NCBI RefSeq assembly: GCF_000285535.1
Contig: NZ_HE610989.1
Span: forward strand, 209,480 to 273,479
DNA from: Bacillus timonensis
GTDB lineage: Bacteria > Bacillota > Bacilli > Bacillales > Bacillaceae_L
Reading direction: 5' to 3'
DNA: 64,000 nucleotides
Positions 9,114 through 17,947 of this stretch are shown piece by piece (the first letter of the stretch is position 1; the number at the start of each line of letters is the position of its first letter). A program made the position numbers and the translations under genes. A model generated the notes under the pieces. It worked only from the letters and a program-made list of their open reading frames with translations, searched no databases and was not told where the DNA came from.

Positions 9114-10772
9114 TTATCCCTCCTTCTCCTTGTTTTTTACATCAACTTGATCTACAGGTTCCGCTATATCTGTATCACTAAGTACATAACGGATTTCATT
9201 TTTTAATCCAAACCAGTTTTTGTTAGTATGACCGGCAACAATAACCTCATTATTTTTGCGTTGCAGCCAGATGCGGCGATGGTGCCAGTAAGAACCTTGA
9301 ATGACTCCAATCATAAAGATTGCTCCACCAACTGCAAGAATCCATAACGTAAAGTCTCTTCTTACTGTTAAGCCTGAAACATTCTTCATTTCCACACCAG
9401 CAAATGCCATCTTGTATTTATTGTCACCGAGTGGTTCAATATTTTGCTGAATGGCTACAAAACTGATTTCTCCATCTGGCTTATCAGGTGCAAACATTTT
9501 AAATACAAAGGCTGGATTATTTGGAATTTTTGTTTTCGTAGCCGGCTCCCCTTTATCATTAAAAAAGAAATCTGGGAAATAGCTTGCCAACTCGACTGAA
9601 TATCCATTACCTAAATCATATTTTTCTTGTGGATCCATTAAATTGATTGTGATTGTTCCATAATCCTGATTTGTTTCCTTGTCTACCAGAGAAAATGACA
9701 TCGTACTAAATTCATTTAATTTGTAATCAACTTGGTAGACTGCATAATGATCATGCTTTAATGGCTCATTCACTCGAATTTCATGCGATTTAATTTCTTT
9801 TAATTTTGGTTCAACACCGGGAATAATCTCATCTGTTCGTTCATATAGCGTAACATCTGATTGATAGTTTTTTACAACCATACCATTTCCCGCAAGTTCA
9901 ATGGCCTTATCAAAGACTTCCTTTTCTTTGCCTTTTTCATACACTTCCACAATAAATTTATCGCTTTTCAAATAATACTTTCCATGTGTTCCTGGGACAC
10001 TTGCAGTTTCTCCTTCACGAATCCAGAGAACTTCGTCTACATACATACCAGGTACAAAGCGAAGCATCGCACCAATTAGGAAAATGATTAAACCAACATG
10101 GTTCACATATGGTCCCCATCTTGAGAAACGCCCTTTTTCAGCTAATATATTCCCGTTTTCTTCACGGATGGAATAATGTTTTTTTCTTAGTTTTACTTTC
10201 ACCGCTTCAAAATCTTTATCTACATCTTCGACAATGTTTTTACCGTATACACGCTGTCTTTTCAAGAAACTTTCATGACGTGTAACACCTTGCTTTTTCA
10301 AAGCTTTGTATAAAGGTACAACACGGTCAATACTACAAATGATTAAAGAAACGCCCAACATTGCAATAAGAATCATATACCACCATGAACCATAAAGATT
10401 ATGGAAGCCTAATTGGTAATATAATCTACCAGTAATACCGTATTCCTGTTCATAAAAATCAGCCGGACTCATGCTTGGTGGTATGTATAATTGCTGTGGA
10501 TAAATCGTTCCAAGTGCTGATGCAATGAGCAATAGAACGATAATCCAAATTCCAACTTTTACAGATGAAAAGAAATTCCAAATCTTATCGACAATTGTTT
10601 TATTATAGGTTTGGGAGCGTCTCGCACTTCCCTCATACCTCATATCAAGTAATGGCTTTTTCTCTTTTTCATTCTGAGTTGTTTCCTCGGTTTGGACTGG
10701 TTTCCCACAAGCTTCACAAAAAATTGTTCCATGTGGATTTACATGCCCACATTCGCATTTTACGTTTTCCAT
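9114..10772 (-). CDS. resB: Cytochrome c biogenesis protein ResB
   Basis: 552 residues. An N-terminal zinc ribbon-like segment (CECGHVNP and CEACGKP) comes before the first membrane helix, as in Bacillus ResB. The ResB core follows with helices near 75-95, 130-150 and 215-240, a large extracytoplasmic domain, and a last helix near 480-500. It pairs with ResC as the system II haem lyase. It lies between resA and resC. Confidence 0.95.
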   Translation of the reverse strand: MENVKCECGHVNPHGTIFCEACGKPVQTEETTQNEKEKKPLLDMRYEGSARRSQTYNKTIVDKIWNFFSSVKVGIWIIVLLLIASALGTIYPQQLYIPPSMSPADFYEQEYGITGRLYYQLGFHNLYGSWWYMILIAMLGVSLIICSIDRVVPLYKALKKQGVTRHESFLKRQRVYGKNIVEDVDKDFEAVKVKLRKKHYSIREENGNILAEKGRFSRWGPYVNHVGLIIFLIGAMLRFVPGMYVDEVLWIREGETASVPGTHGKYYLKSDKFIVEVYEKGKEKEVFDKAIELAGNGMVVKNYQSDVTLYERTDEIIPGVEPKLKEIKSHEIRVNEPLKHDHYAVYQVDYKLNEFSTMSFSLVDKETNQDYGTITINLMDPQEKYDLGNGYSVELASYFPDFFFNDKGEPATKTKIPNNPAFVFKMFAPDKPDGEISFVAIQQNIEPLGDNKYKMAFAGVEMKNVSGLTVRRDFTLWILAVGGAIFMIGVIQGSYWHHRRIWLQRKNNEVIVAGHTNKNWFGLKNEIRYVLSDTDIAEPVDQVDVKNKEKEG

Positions 10773-10785
10773 AAAAAATAACTCC

Positions 10786-11316
10786 CTATGGTTTTATTAG
10801 CTCCATATATTCTCGTACCATCTTGCTAGTCATTTCACCAGTAATGATTTTGACAACTTCGCCATCTTTATCAATTAACAAGGTTGTTGGTAATGGGTCA
10901 ATACCATAGGCATTTAGCAACTGGTTTCCTTTATCGATTGCAACTGGAAATGATAAATCGTATTTTTCGATAAAGTTGTTTACACTAAATTTCGGTTCAC
11001 CAACATTTATTGCGATGACCTCTACTCCTTGATCCTTATAGTCCTGATAATATGTATCAATATATGGGAATTCTCGTTGACACGGCTCACACCATGTTCC
11101 CCAGAAGTTTAAAAACACACCTTTTTCTCCTCGATACTCTGATAAATGGTGTTCCTTCCCATTCAAGTCTGTAACGACAAAATCTGGTGCCTTATCCCCA
11201 ACTGCTACCTTTTCCTTACTCGTAAAAAAGTTAATATACAATGTATAAACGAGTGCAGCGGCGAGAAGTAACAATATGATGGTCCGAATAACTAATCGTC
11301 GCTTTTTCTTGTCCAT
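10786..11316 (-). CDS. resA: Thiol-disulfide oxidoreductase ResA
   Basis: 176 residues. An N-terminal signal anchor (about 10-30) holds a thioredoxin-like domain outside the membrane. The active site is Cys76-Glu-Pro-Cys79 in WGTWCEPC, exactly the ResA motif, and the cis-proline loop LPTTLLID is present. It reduces the CXXCH cysteines of apocytochrome c before haem attachment. First gene of resABCDE; SD AAAGGGAGAT precedes the ATG. Confidence 0.95.
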   Translation of the reverse strand: MDKKKRRLVIRTIILLLLAAALVYTLYINFFTSKEKVAVGDKAPDFVVTDLNGKEHHLSEYRGEKGVFLNFWGTWCEPCQREFPYIDTYYQDYKDQGVEVIAINVGEPKFSVNNFIEKYDLSFPVAIDKGNQLLNAYGIDPLPTTLLIDKDGEVVKIITGEMTSKMVREYMELIKP

Positions 11317-11433
11317 TGGAAATCTCCCTTTATATTAAATTAGATATGTACTTCCCTTGCCATTATAGCACTTAATACAATTATGACATTGCAAACATTT
11401 TGAAGGTTATGTGACAATTGAGAATAGTTATTG

Positions 11434-11463
11434 GTAGGCCAATTTCTATTCGATTTGGCCTAC
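11434..11463 (-). terminator. Hairpin behind rluB, possible terminator without T run
   Basis: GTAGGCCAA and TTGGCCTAC form a 9-bp stem that ends at the rluB stop codon. Neither strand has a clear T tract behind it, so termination is uncertain. It could equally separate rluB from resA processing. Confidence 0.4.
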
Positions 11464-12200
11464 TAACTTAAACGATTATTCTTAGAACTCGCTAACGCCC
11501 TTAATTGCTTTACCTCATGCGGAAGCAATTCTCTGTACTCCCCAGTATGTAGTCCTTGAAGTGTAAGGAATCCAAATCTTTCCCTCTTTAACTTCATTAC
11601 TTGATGTCCAATCGCCTCAAACATTCTCTTTACCTGTCTGTTTCGTCCTTCATGAATACTAATCTCGATAATGGATGTTTGTTTACGCTTGTCCATCGAA
11701 ATAAGCTTCACTCTAGCAGGAGCAGTTACTCCGTCCTCTAACTTAATACCTCTTTCTAGTTGGCGAAGCTTTTCCTTTGATGGGATACCTTTTATCTTCG
11801 CAACATAAACTTTGTCGATTTCATATTTCGGATGAATTAAAAGGTTTGCAAATTCCCCGTCATTTGTTAATAAAAGCAATCCTGACGTATCATAATCAAG
11901 TCTTCCTACTGGATATATACGTTCCTTAACTTCTGGAAAAAAGTCGGTTACAACCTTTCTTCCTTTATCATCACTCACACTTGAAATCACAGAACGCGGT
12001 TTATAAAATAAAAAATATACTGGCTCTTCCCTTTCAAGTGGGATACCACTTACCTCAATTTTATCATTTGGGCCAACTTTAACCCCAAGCTCCTTTACAA
12101 CTTTTCCATTCACTTTAACATGTCCTGCAACAATAAGCTCCTCAGCTTTTCTTCTTGAAGCAACACCTGCATGTGCAATTATTTTCTGTAAACGTTCCAT
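11463..12200 (-). CDS. rluB: 23S rRNA pseudouridine synthase RluB
   Basis: 245 residues: an S4 RNA-binding domain (1-60, ERLQKIIAHAGVASRR) and an RsuA/RluB catalytic domain with the active-site aspartate in GRLDYDTSGLLLL (about 103) and the R-binding motif GRNRQVKRMF. The family makes pseudouridine in helix 93 of 23S rRNA. The position upstream of resA and downstream of spmB is that of B. subtilis rluB (ypuL). Confidence 0.93.
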   Translation of the reverse strand: MERLQKIIAHAGVASRRKAEELIVAGHVKVNGKVVKELGVKVGPNDKIEVSGIPLEREEPVYFLFYKPRSVISSVSDDKGRKVVTDFFPEVKERIYPVGRLDYDTSGLLLLTNDGEFANLLIHPKYEIDKVYVAKIKGIPSKEKLRQLERGIKLEDGVTAPARVKLISMDKRKQTSIIEISIHEGRNRQVKRMFEAIGHQVMKLKRERFGFLTLQGLHTGEYRELLPHEVKQLRALASSKNNRLS

Positions 12201-12312
12201 CTATGCTCACCCCTTAAACATCTTACTTGTTTCTTTCTATTTGTACAAGATAAAAACATTCTCTATTATGCCCAATCCAGTAGTTTCCTATAAAATTGGT
12301 GTATGGCACAAA

Positions 12313-12336
12313 AAAACACGCCATTTTGCGTGTTTT
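12313..12336 (-). terminator. Terminator of the dacB-spmA-spmB operon
   Basis: AAAACACGC and GCGTGTTTT form a 9-bp stem followed on the minus strand by seven T. It overlaps the spmB stop codon. Confidence 0.85.
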
Positions 12337-12868
12337 ATGTACCAAATATTAAAGTGACCACTATGATACTGATGATTATACCTAATAAATCGGCTAGTAA
12401 CCCGACCTTTAAGGCATCTCCCATTTTTTTAATTCCGACTGCTCCGAAATAAACTGTTAGTACATAAAAGGTTGTATCTGTACTACCTTGCATGATTGAT
12501 GCTAGTCGACCAATAAAAGAATCTGGACCATATGTAGCAATCAAATCTGATGTCATCCCTAGAGCTGCTGTACCGGAAATTGGCCTTATTAAAGATAAGG
12601 GTGCAATCTCTGGTGGAAATCCTATAAATTCCAATGCCGGACGAATTAAACTTACGAGAAATTCCATTGCACCTGACGCTCTAAATATTGAAATCGAAAC
12701 TAACATTCCAACTAAATATGGAATGATTGAAAAGGCAATTTTAATGCCTTCCTTTCCGCCCTCCACAAATGTTTCATAGGTTGGAATTCGTTTCGCAGTC
12801 CCAAAAATAAGGATAAACCCAATGATTCCAGGTATAAGCCAGAGTGATAGGGTGTTAATCATATTCAT
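12335..12868 (-). CDS. spmB: Spore maturation protein B
   Basis: 177 residues, a nucleoside-recognition-type (Gate) membrane protein with about five helices and conserved PEIAPLSLIRPISGTAAL. With SpmA it is needed for proper spore core dehydration in the mother cell; the transported solute is unknown. The start overlaps the spmA stop by 4 bp (ATGA), making a coupled dacB-spmA-spmB operon as in B. subtilis. Confidence 0.93.
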   Translation of the reverse strand: MNMINTLSLWLIPGIIGFILIFGTAKRIPTYETFVEGGKEGIKIAFSIIPYLVGMLVSISIFRASGAMEFLVSLIRPALEFIGFPPEIAPLSLIRPISGTAALGMTSDLIATYGPDSFIGRLASIMQGSTDTTFYVLTVYFGAVGIKKMGDALKVGLLADLLGIIISIIVVTLIFGT

Positions 12869-13470
12869 TTATCAACTCCACCCTTCTTTACTCTTCGATA
12901 ATAAAAATATCTATCAATTAACACAGCACCAATTGCCGAAGTTACAGTTACGATTAATGTGGGGCCTACAATTTCAGTTGGATTTGCAGATTTATATGTC
13001 ATTCTAATGGCAATTACAGTGGTAGGTATGAGAGTTACACTCGCTGTATTAATCGCTAGAAAAGTAATCATTGAGCGACTTGCAGATGTTTTCCCGTCAT
13101 TTAGCTCTTTAAGCTGTTCCATCGCTTTAATTCCCATAGGTGTTGCTGCATTGCCAAGTCCAAACATATTAGCAATCATATTTGATAGCATATACCCCAT
13201 GGCCGGGTGATTTACTGGAACCTCTGGGAATAAGCGACTCACAATAGGTCGAAATAGTTTTGAAAGTTTTTCTAACAAACCAGCCTCTTGGGCAATTCTC
13301 ATGAGTCCTAACCAAAATACCAACACACTAATTAACCCTATACAAATGGTGACTGCTTCTGAAGCTCCCTTAAAAATAGCTTCATTTACCTCACTGATTG
13401 TTCCATTCACGACCGCAAATATAATCCCAATAACTGTCATTGCAACCCAGATAATATTTACCATCGTCAT
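12865..13470 (-). CDS. spmA: Spore maturation protein A
   Basis: 201 residues, a multi-helix membrane protein with the SpmA motifs NMFGLGNAATPMGIKAM and FLAINTASVTLIPTTVIAIR. It acts with SpmB in lowering spore water content. It overlaps both neighbours by 4 bp (dacB upstream, spmB downstream), so the three proteins are made together. Confidence 0.93.
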   Translation of the reverse strand: MTMVNIIWVAMTVIGIIFAVVNGTISEVNEAIFKGASEAVTICIGLISVLVFWLGLMRIAQEAGLLEKLSKLFRPIVSRLFPEVPVNHPAMGYMLSNMIANMFGLGNAATPMGIKAMEQLKELNDGKTSASRSMITFLAINTASVTLIPTTVIAIRMTYKSANPTEIVGPTLIVTVTSAIGAVLIDRYFYYRRVKKGGVDK

Positions 13471-14612
13471 CTAACCCCTAAAATTACTAAAAAAATACTT
13501 TTAAGTGTATGCCAGAACGTTTCCTTTGGTCTATCGTTATTGCCATTATCAAAATAGATAGGCATCTCTTCAATCGTCTCATCGCCAAGATTTACAGTAA
13601 GAGTCCCTACTATATCAGGAACATTTTCTGGTTTTCTCCACTCATTTTTATTTGGTTTTAAGAAATCCATCGTAAGTTTTATTTCTTGTTCTTCTTCTTT
13701 AGTGAGTGGGTACTTAAAATCATGATCTACAAATACTTTTCCTTTATAAAAGTTATTATCTGTTTGAATATCGCCTTCTTCCACAACCTTCACTAAATCA
13801 TACGTATCAAAAGCACGGTTAAACATGTTCATATGATCATTCCAGTCATCAGACGCGTTTATCGTGACGGCAATTAAATCAACCCCATCCTTTGATGCAG
13901 TTGAAACTAAAGTACGCTTAGCACGTTTTGTATAACCTGTTTTTCCACCTGTACTATATGGGTATAATTGTGTAAGTAGTTTATTTTTATTTCGCCAGAC
14001 GCGATCCCATTTTTCGTTCGGGTTTGGAGCACGGTACACCTTTGTGCCGGATATTTCCCTGAATTTTTCATTTTTCATAGCATAACGCATTAAAATCGCC
14101 ATGTCATAGGCTGAAGAATAGTGATTTTCGTGGTCATCCAATCCATGTGGATTTGCAAACTCTGTATTTTGCATGCCGATTTCTGCAGCTTTTTGGTTCA
14201 TTAAAAATACAAAGCCGTCTAAACTACCGCCTACATGCTCAGCGATAGCAACTGCAGAATCATTACCAGATCGTAACATCAATCCATAGACTAAGTGCTC
14301 AAGTTTAATTTCCTCATTCGGCTGTAAATATAAGGATGATCCTTCCGTACGCACTGCTTTATTACTCACCTTAACCATATCGTTCAATTTCCCTGATTCA
14401 ATAGCGATAATGGCTGTCATGATTTTTGTTATACTCGCAATTCTCATTCGTTGATGGGCATTTTTTTCATACAAAATTCTACCAGACTCTTGCTCTATTA
14501 GGATCGCACCTTTTGCACTAACAGAAAGTGCACTCGTTTTTTGAGGAAGGAAGCCTATGAGAATCATAACAATGATGATACATAAAATAAGTCTTTTGCG
14601 AAAATATGTCAT
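13467..14612 (-). CDS. dacB: Sporulation D-alanyl-D-alanine carboxypeptidase DacB (PBP5*)
   Basis: 381 residues from ATG 14612, matching the 382 of B. subtilis DacB. A signal peptide (about 1-28) precedes a class C serine peptidase domain with Ser60-x-x-Lys63 (SITK), the SGN motif in RSGNDSAVAIAE and KTG in TGGKTGYTKRAK, and a C-terminal region with a hydrophobic tail. It trims pentapeptides to limit cortex cross-linking in the mother cell. I chose M15 of the longest ORF because it starts the signal peptide. A sigma-E-type promoter lies upstream at 14644-14673. Confidence 0.93.
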   Translation of the reverse strand: MTYFRKRLILCIIIVMILIGFLPQKTSALSVSAKGAILIEQESGRILYEKNAHQRMRIASITKIMTAIIAIESGKLNDMVKVSNKAVRTEGSSLYLQPNEEIKLEHLVYGLMLRSGNDSAVAIAEHVGGSLDGFVFLMNQKAAEIGMQNTEFANPHGLDDHENHYSSAYDMAILMRYAMKNEKFREISGTKVYRAPNPNEKWDRVWRNKNKLLTQLYPYSTGGKTGYTKRAKRTLVSTASKDGVDLIAVTINASDDWNDHMNMFNRAFDTYDLVKVVEEGDIQTDNNFYKGKVFVDHDFKYPLTKEEEQEIKLTMDFLKPNKNEWRKPENVPDIVGTLTVNLGDETIEEMPIYFDNGNNDRPKETFWHTLKSIFLVILGVR

Positions 14613-14643
14613 TCGATCCCCGTCCCTTTTGCTGTTTTGTAAA

Positions 14644-14673
14644 AGTCTATGCAAAACATGTCCAACTATATGA
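14644..14673 (-). promoter_or_regulatory. Sigma-E-type promoter of dacB-spmA-spmB
   Basis: On the minus strand -35 TCATATA (14667-14673) and -10 CATAGACT (14644-14651) are 15 bp apart. Both fit the sigma-E consensus with one mismatch each. B. subtilis dacB is known to be sigma-E dependent. Confidence 0.6.
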
Positions 14674-14687
14674 ATAAAAATTTGAAA

Positions 14688-14867
14688 TGCGAAAGGACCT
14701 TGATGTGGAACATCGACTAACTACTGCCACGTCCTGTGGCAAACGTCGATGTCAGCACTTCCTGTGCAAGTCCGACAAGCAAATGTTCTTGGCAAAAAAA
14801 TTCGTTCTGTGACTTTTCTGTCCACAGTTTATTTGACCTCGAGGGGCTAGTCGCTGCAGCTAGACAT
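14688..14867 (+). repeat. Interspersed repeat family A, copy 1
   Basis: Begins GCGAAAGGACCTTG and ends GAGGGGCTAGTCGCTGCAGC-TAGAC. It shares a segment of about 53 nt, nearly identical, with copy 3 (57500-57782, inverted), containing the nested hairpin ACATCGAC / GTCGATGT around GCCAC-gtcct-GTGGC (14710-14752). The block GTGCAAGTCCGACAAGC is also shared. It fills most of the sodF-dacB gap. The ORF running through it is not a gene. Confidence 0.8.
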
Positions 14868-14897
14868 CAAAAACTATGCGCAAATAACACAAAAAAA

Positions 14898-14916
14898 CTG
14901 ACCAATGCTTGGTCAG
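14898..14916 (-). terminator. Terminator of sodF
   Basis: CTGACCAA-tgc-TTGGTCAG is followed on the minus strand by seven T, 20 bp behind the sodF stop. Confidence 0.85.
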
Positions 14917-14935
14917 AAAGGGAAACAAAAAAATA

Positions 14936-15814
14936 TTAATACTGCTTCCATTGAAGTTTTGATGCTTCATTAAATCGGTGTTCCACTTCATCCCAATTGA
15001 CGATATTCCACCAATTCTTCACGTAGTCTGCGCGAACATTTTTATACTGAAGGTAATAGGCATGTTCCCAAACATCTAAGACAAGCAATGGAATCGTATC
15101 CCACTGGGTCATGAATTGATGACGTTCTGCTTGTAAGATTTCCAAGTGACCAGCTCTTGGCGACCATACTAAGATTGCCCAACCTACACCTTCCACCTTG
15201 TTTGCTGCTTCACTGAAATGTCTCTTAAAGGCTTCAAAGCTTCCAAAATCCCTATTAATCTGACGAAGTAAGTTACGACCAGGCATACCACCGCCTTTTG
15301 GTTTCATGACATTCCAAAAAATTGTATGCAAATAATGACCAGACCCATTAAATGCTGCTTCCCTTTCCCAATGCTTCAACAATTCGTAATCCCCTGTATC
15401 ACGGGCTTTTTCCATCATTTTTTCAGCCTTGTTTAGTCCGTCCACATAGCTTTTATGATGTTTATCATGATGGAGTTTCATAATTTCTTCTGATATAAAA
15501 GGCTCTAATGCATTATAGGCATATGGGAGAGGTGGTAGTGTATGCTGGCCAATTCCCACTCTTCGTATCTCTCCAACGCCTTCATTTTCTTCTATCTGTT
15601 TTACAAAACGAACCCCTTCTTCATACATTGATTCCACTCTCTCTTGTAACTCAAGTAAACCAGTTGGAGTTAAATGATCTTCTATTCCATCTATGAAATT
15701 GGAAAGATTCAATAGTTTCGTTTGCAGGTCTTGATTCCGTACATTTTCAAATTGATTTTTCATCTCCAAAAACCATTGTTTCACTTCATTCACATACTTT
15801 TCTGAGTTGCCCAT
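14936..15814 (-). CDS. sodF: Iron/manganese superoxide dismutase with N-terminal extension (SodF-like)
   Basis: About 292 residues, longer than a standard 200-residue SOD because of a helical N-terminal extension of about 90 residues, as in Bacillus SodF. The SOD domain shows the metal ligands in the usual places: His in MKLHHDKHHKSYV, His in HYLHTIFWNVM, and Asp and His in DVWEHAYYLQY. It converts superoxide to oxygen and peroxide in the cytosol. SD AGGAGG favours the second ATG (15814) over the first (15817). In B. subtilis sodF lies elsewhere; here it sits between dacB and ypuI-like genes. Confidence 0.88.
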   Translation of the reverse strand: MGNSEKYVNEVKQWFLEMKNQFENVRNQDLQTKLLNLSNFIDGIEDHLTPTGLLELQERVESMYEEGVRFVKQIEENEGVGEIRRVGIGQHTLPPLPYAYNALEPFISEEIMKLHHDKHHKSYVDGLNKAEKMMEKARDTGDYELLKHWEREAAFNGSGHYLHTIFWNVMKPKGGGMPGRNLLRQINRDFGSFEAFKRHFSEAANKVEGVGWAILVWSPRAGHLEILQAERHQFMTQWDTIPLLVLDVWEHAYYLQYKNVRADYVKNWWNIVNWDEVEHRFNEASKLQWKQY

Positions 15815-16005
15815 CATAATCCTCCTCTAAACTAATCGACACTATCGTATGCAATTTGCCTACTTTTGTGACTTTACAAATAATGAATTGCAACCTTGAT
15901 TCACCTCTTTCAACACATCTACATACAGATACATATAAAAACCTGACGAATGCCTAATGGTTGGAATTTTTTACCTATAGGTACATTTATAGGAGGTATA
16001 ACCCA

Positions 16006-16818
16006 GTGAATCGTTCTTTTCAGAATGAAGCTTTATTTGAAACTCAGTTTTGGATGCAGGTTTTAGGTGACCATAGTCGATTTTTGCATGACTCCTTAGC
16101 TCCAAGTGAAACTGAAAGAATTGCTAAAACAAATCAATTTATTACAATTTTTGATACTTTATTAGATAATTCGAAAAAGCCCATTGAAACCAATCAATTA
16201 ATCAATATTATCCAAGAAGGAAAAAAGGCTGGCGAACAACTTCGAATTCTCAAATTAGATATTATTAAAGAACAATTAATCGGAAAAGTGAAAATAGGAC
16301 TTACTCCTTCTTTTATTAATCACATGGTTAATGAATTAGAAGAGTGGCTGCGGGTGTCCAGCTTTTTAGTGGAAGGGAAAAGTGTACCATCGACACATGC
16401 TCTTCACCATCATCTCATTTGGTTATTAGATGCTGCCGGACATGCGGGTGGGATTGTATCGAATCTAGACCGGGTAGAGAAAGAACTCCTCCAAAAGAGC
16501 GAAGCATTCGTTAAAGAATGGGAAGACTTTTACTTAAAAGCGGTTGAAATGGTCGGATTTTTACGAACAAGTCAATATGAATTCCCCGCTTTAGCTAGAT
16601 TTAACAGTGATGTAGAATTAGAAATGAAGATATTCAAAGGTTTTTTAGAAGAGTTAGAGGAAATGCAATTAAATAAAGAAATTTTAGGTGTACTGACTCC
16701 ACTTATGGCCGATCATATGGCAAGAGAAGAGTGCTACTATTTAATAAAGCTAGCGGAAACTACGAAAGAAATTAATCAGCCAAATTGTGACCCTACAAAG
16801 CCTCGAGTACAAGAATAA
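16006..16818 (+). CDS. DUF2935 protein, ferritin-like helical bundle
   Basis: 270 residues from GTG 16006, chosen because AGGAGG stands 9 nt before it; the longer frame from TTG 15961 has no SD. It is mostly helical with two similar halves, each with an acidic/His pattern (FWMQVLGDHSRFLHDSL near the start; LMADHMAREECYY near the end). DUF2935 proteins are Bacillus/Clostridium proteins thought to bind metal in a four-helix bundle; function unknown. It is transcribed alone, opposite to its neighbours. Confidence 0.75.
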   Translation: MNRSFQNEALFETQFWMQVLGDHSRFLHDSLAPSETERIAKTNQFITIFDTLLDNSKKPIETNQLINIIQEGKKAGEQLRILKLDIIKEQLIGKVKIGLTPSFINHMVNELEEWLRVSSFLVEGKSVPSTHALHHHLIWLLDAAGHAGGIVSNLDRVEKELLQKSEAFVKEWEDFYLKAVEMVGFLRTSQYEFPALARFNSDVELEMKIFKGFLEELEEMQLNKEILGVLTPLMADHMAREECYYLIKLAETTKEINQPNCDPTKPRVQE

Positions 16819-16823
16819 AAGAA

Positions 16824-16855
16824 AACCCCAATTGCGTAAATCTAGCAATTGGGGT
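16824..16855. terminator. Bidirectional terminator
   Basis: AACCCCAATTGC and GCAATTGGGGTT form a 12-bp stem between two converging genes. The minus strand has the better T run (TTTTCTTTT). Confidence 0.8.
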
Positions 16856-16862
16856 TCCATAT

Positions 16863-17279
16863 TTATGGCTGTTTGATGTATTCCAAAGTTGATTTTACTT
16901 CATAGCTATTTTTATGATGGAGATGTGTAAATATTTCTTTCAGTCTATCAAATTGTAAACCTTTAAAATGTTCTTCAAACTGTTTTTGTTCATTTAGGTA
17001 AACACGTTTACGATGACGATATCCTGGGTTCTTAAGCAAACATACTAAAGCTACAAGATCCCTAAAATAAACTTCAGTTGAATCAATTGTAAAAACCGGG
17101 TCTTCGGTAAAAGGAGTAAATGTTGTAAATTGTTCATCAAAATAACGTAAGTATAAAACCTGTAATGTCTTCTCTTCTCCATCTTGTATATACATTACTT
17201 CGGATTGATTAAAAAAGTCCTCAAAGGTATTTTTCAACGTTTTATCAAGCTCAAATCCACTACATTGTTTTATTATCAC
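16863..17279 (-). CDS. Hypothetical protein in the ypuI position
   Basis: 138 residues, no signal peptide or membrane segment, rich in Phe, Tyr and charged residues (for example FTTFTPFTEDPVF, PGYRHRKRVYL). I do not recognise the family. It lies directly downstream of scpB, where B. subtilis has ypuI, but the sequence does not resemble the YpuI family as I know it. The start is GTG 17279 with a GGGGTGG SD close by. The terminator at 16824-16855 follows. Confidence 0.6.
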   Translation of the reverse strand: MIIKQCSGFELDKTLKNTFEDFFNQSEVMYIQDGEEKTLQVLYLRYFDEQFTTFTPFTEDPVFTIDSTEVYFRDLVALVCLLKNPGYRHRKRVYLNEQKQFEEHFKGLQFDRLKEIFTHLHHKNSYEVKSTLEYIKQP

Positions 17280-17355
17280 AATTCCACCCCACTCGCCACC
17301 ATTTTTCCATTTATATCTATTTATATATTACCATAGTTAACGTAGTAAAGGTTAT

Positions 17356-17945
17356 TTAATTTGAATCTTCTATCGTTTCTTGAAATCTTTCAAAAAAGAG
17401 GTCCGCTTCCTCCTGGACATATTCTTCATCAACTTTTTCAGGAAGTGGAGGTAGTTCTTTTAATGTTTTTAATCCAAAATACTCTAAGAACTCCTTTGTT
17501 GTGCCATATAAAATGGCTCTTCCTGTACCTTCAACACGTCCAACCTCTTTTATCAATGCTTTTGCCATTAGGGTTTGAATCGGTCTTTCTGTCTTCACTC
17601 CACGAATTTCTTCCACTTCTGCTCGTGTAATTGGTTGCCGATAAGCAATGATTGCAAGTGTTTCTAGTGCAGCCTGTGATAATGAAGTTGAAGTTGGTGA
17701 TTCTACAAGTTTTTTAAGATAAACAGCATGCTCCTTTTTGTTGTGAGTTGGAAGGTTCCAGCTACTTCAACAATATTAATCCCTCGTTCAGCATGGTTGT
17801 AATCATCCTTTAAATCATTAATAATCTCTAAAGCCGTACTCTCATTTATTTCTAAAACCACTGCCAGTTGTTTTAGTGTCAATCCTTCATCACCAGCAGC
17901 AAATAGAAGCCCTTCCACGATGGCTTTCCAATCTATTAATTTCAT
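17356..17945 (-). pseudogene. scpB: Segregation and condensation protein B, one-base frameshift
   Basis: ScpB is the winged-helix dimer that joins the SMC-kleisin condensin. The frame from ATG 17945 gives 80 residues (WKAIVEGLLFAAGDEG...) then leaves the family sequence at FQLTTKRSM. Inserting one A in the A5 run on the minus strand (17735-17739) restores [19 protein letters not shown], then [19 protein letters not shown], and joins the frame ending at 17356 (GVKTERPIQ... RAILYGTT). The joined product is about 196 residues, the normal ScpB length, with no other damage. Either a sequencing error in a homopolymer, a real mutation, or slippage. Confidence 0.88.
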
Positions 17946-17947
17946 TT

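Noticed and set aside
14736-14939. Plus-strand ORF inside repeat A copy 1 beginning MANVDVSTS
   Set aside because: The same peptide start appears in copy 3 on the other strand only because the DNA repeats. No SD, frame not kept beyond the shared block.
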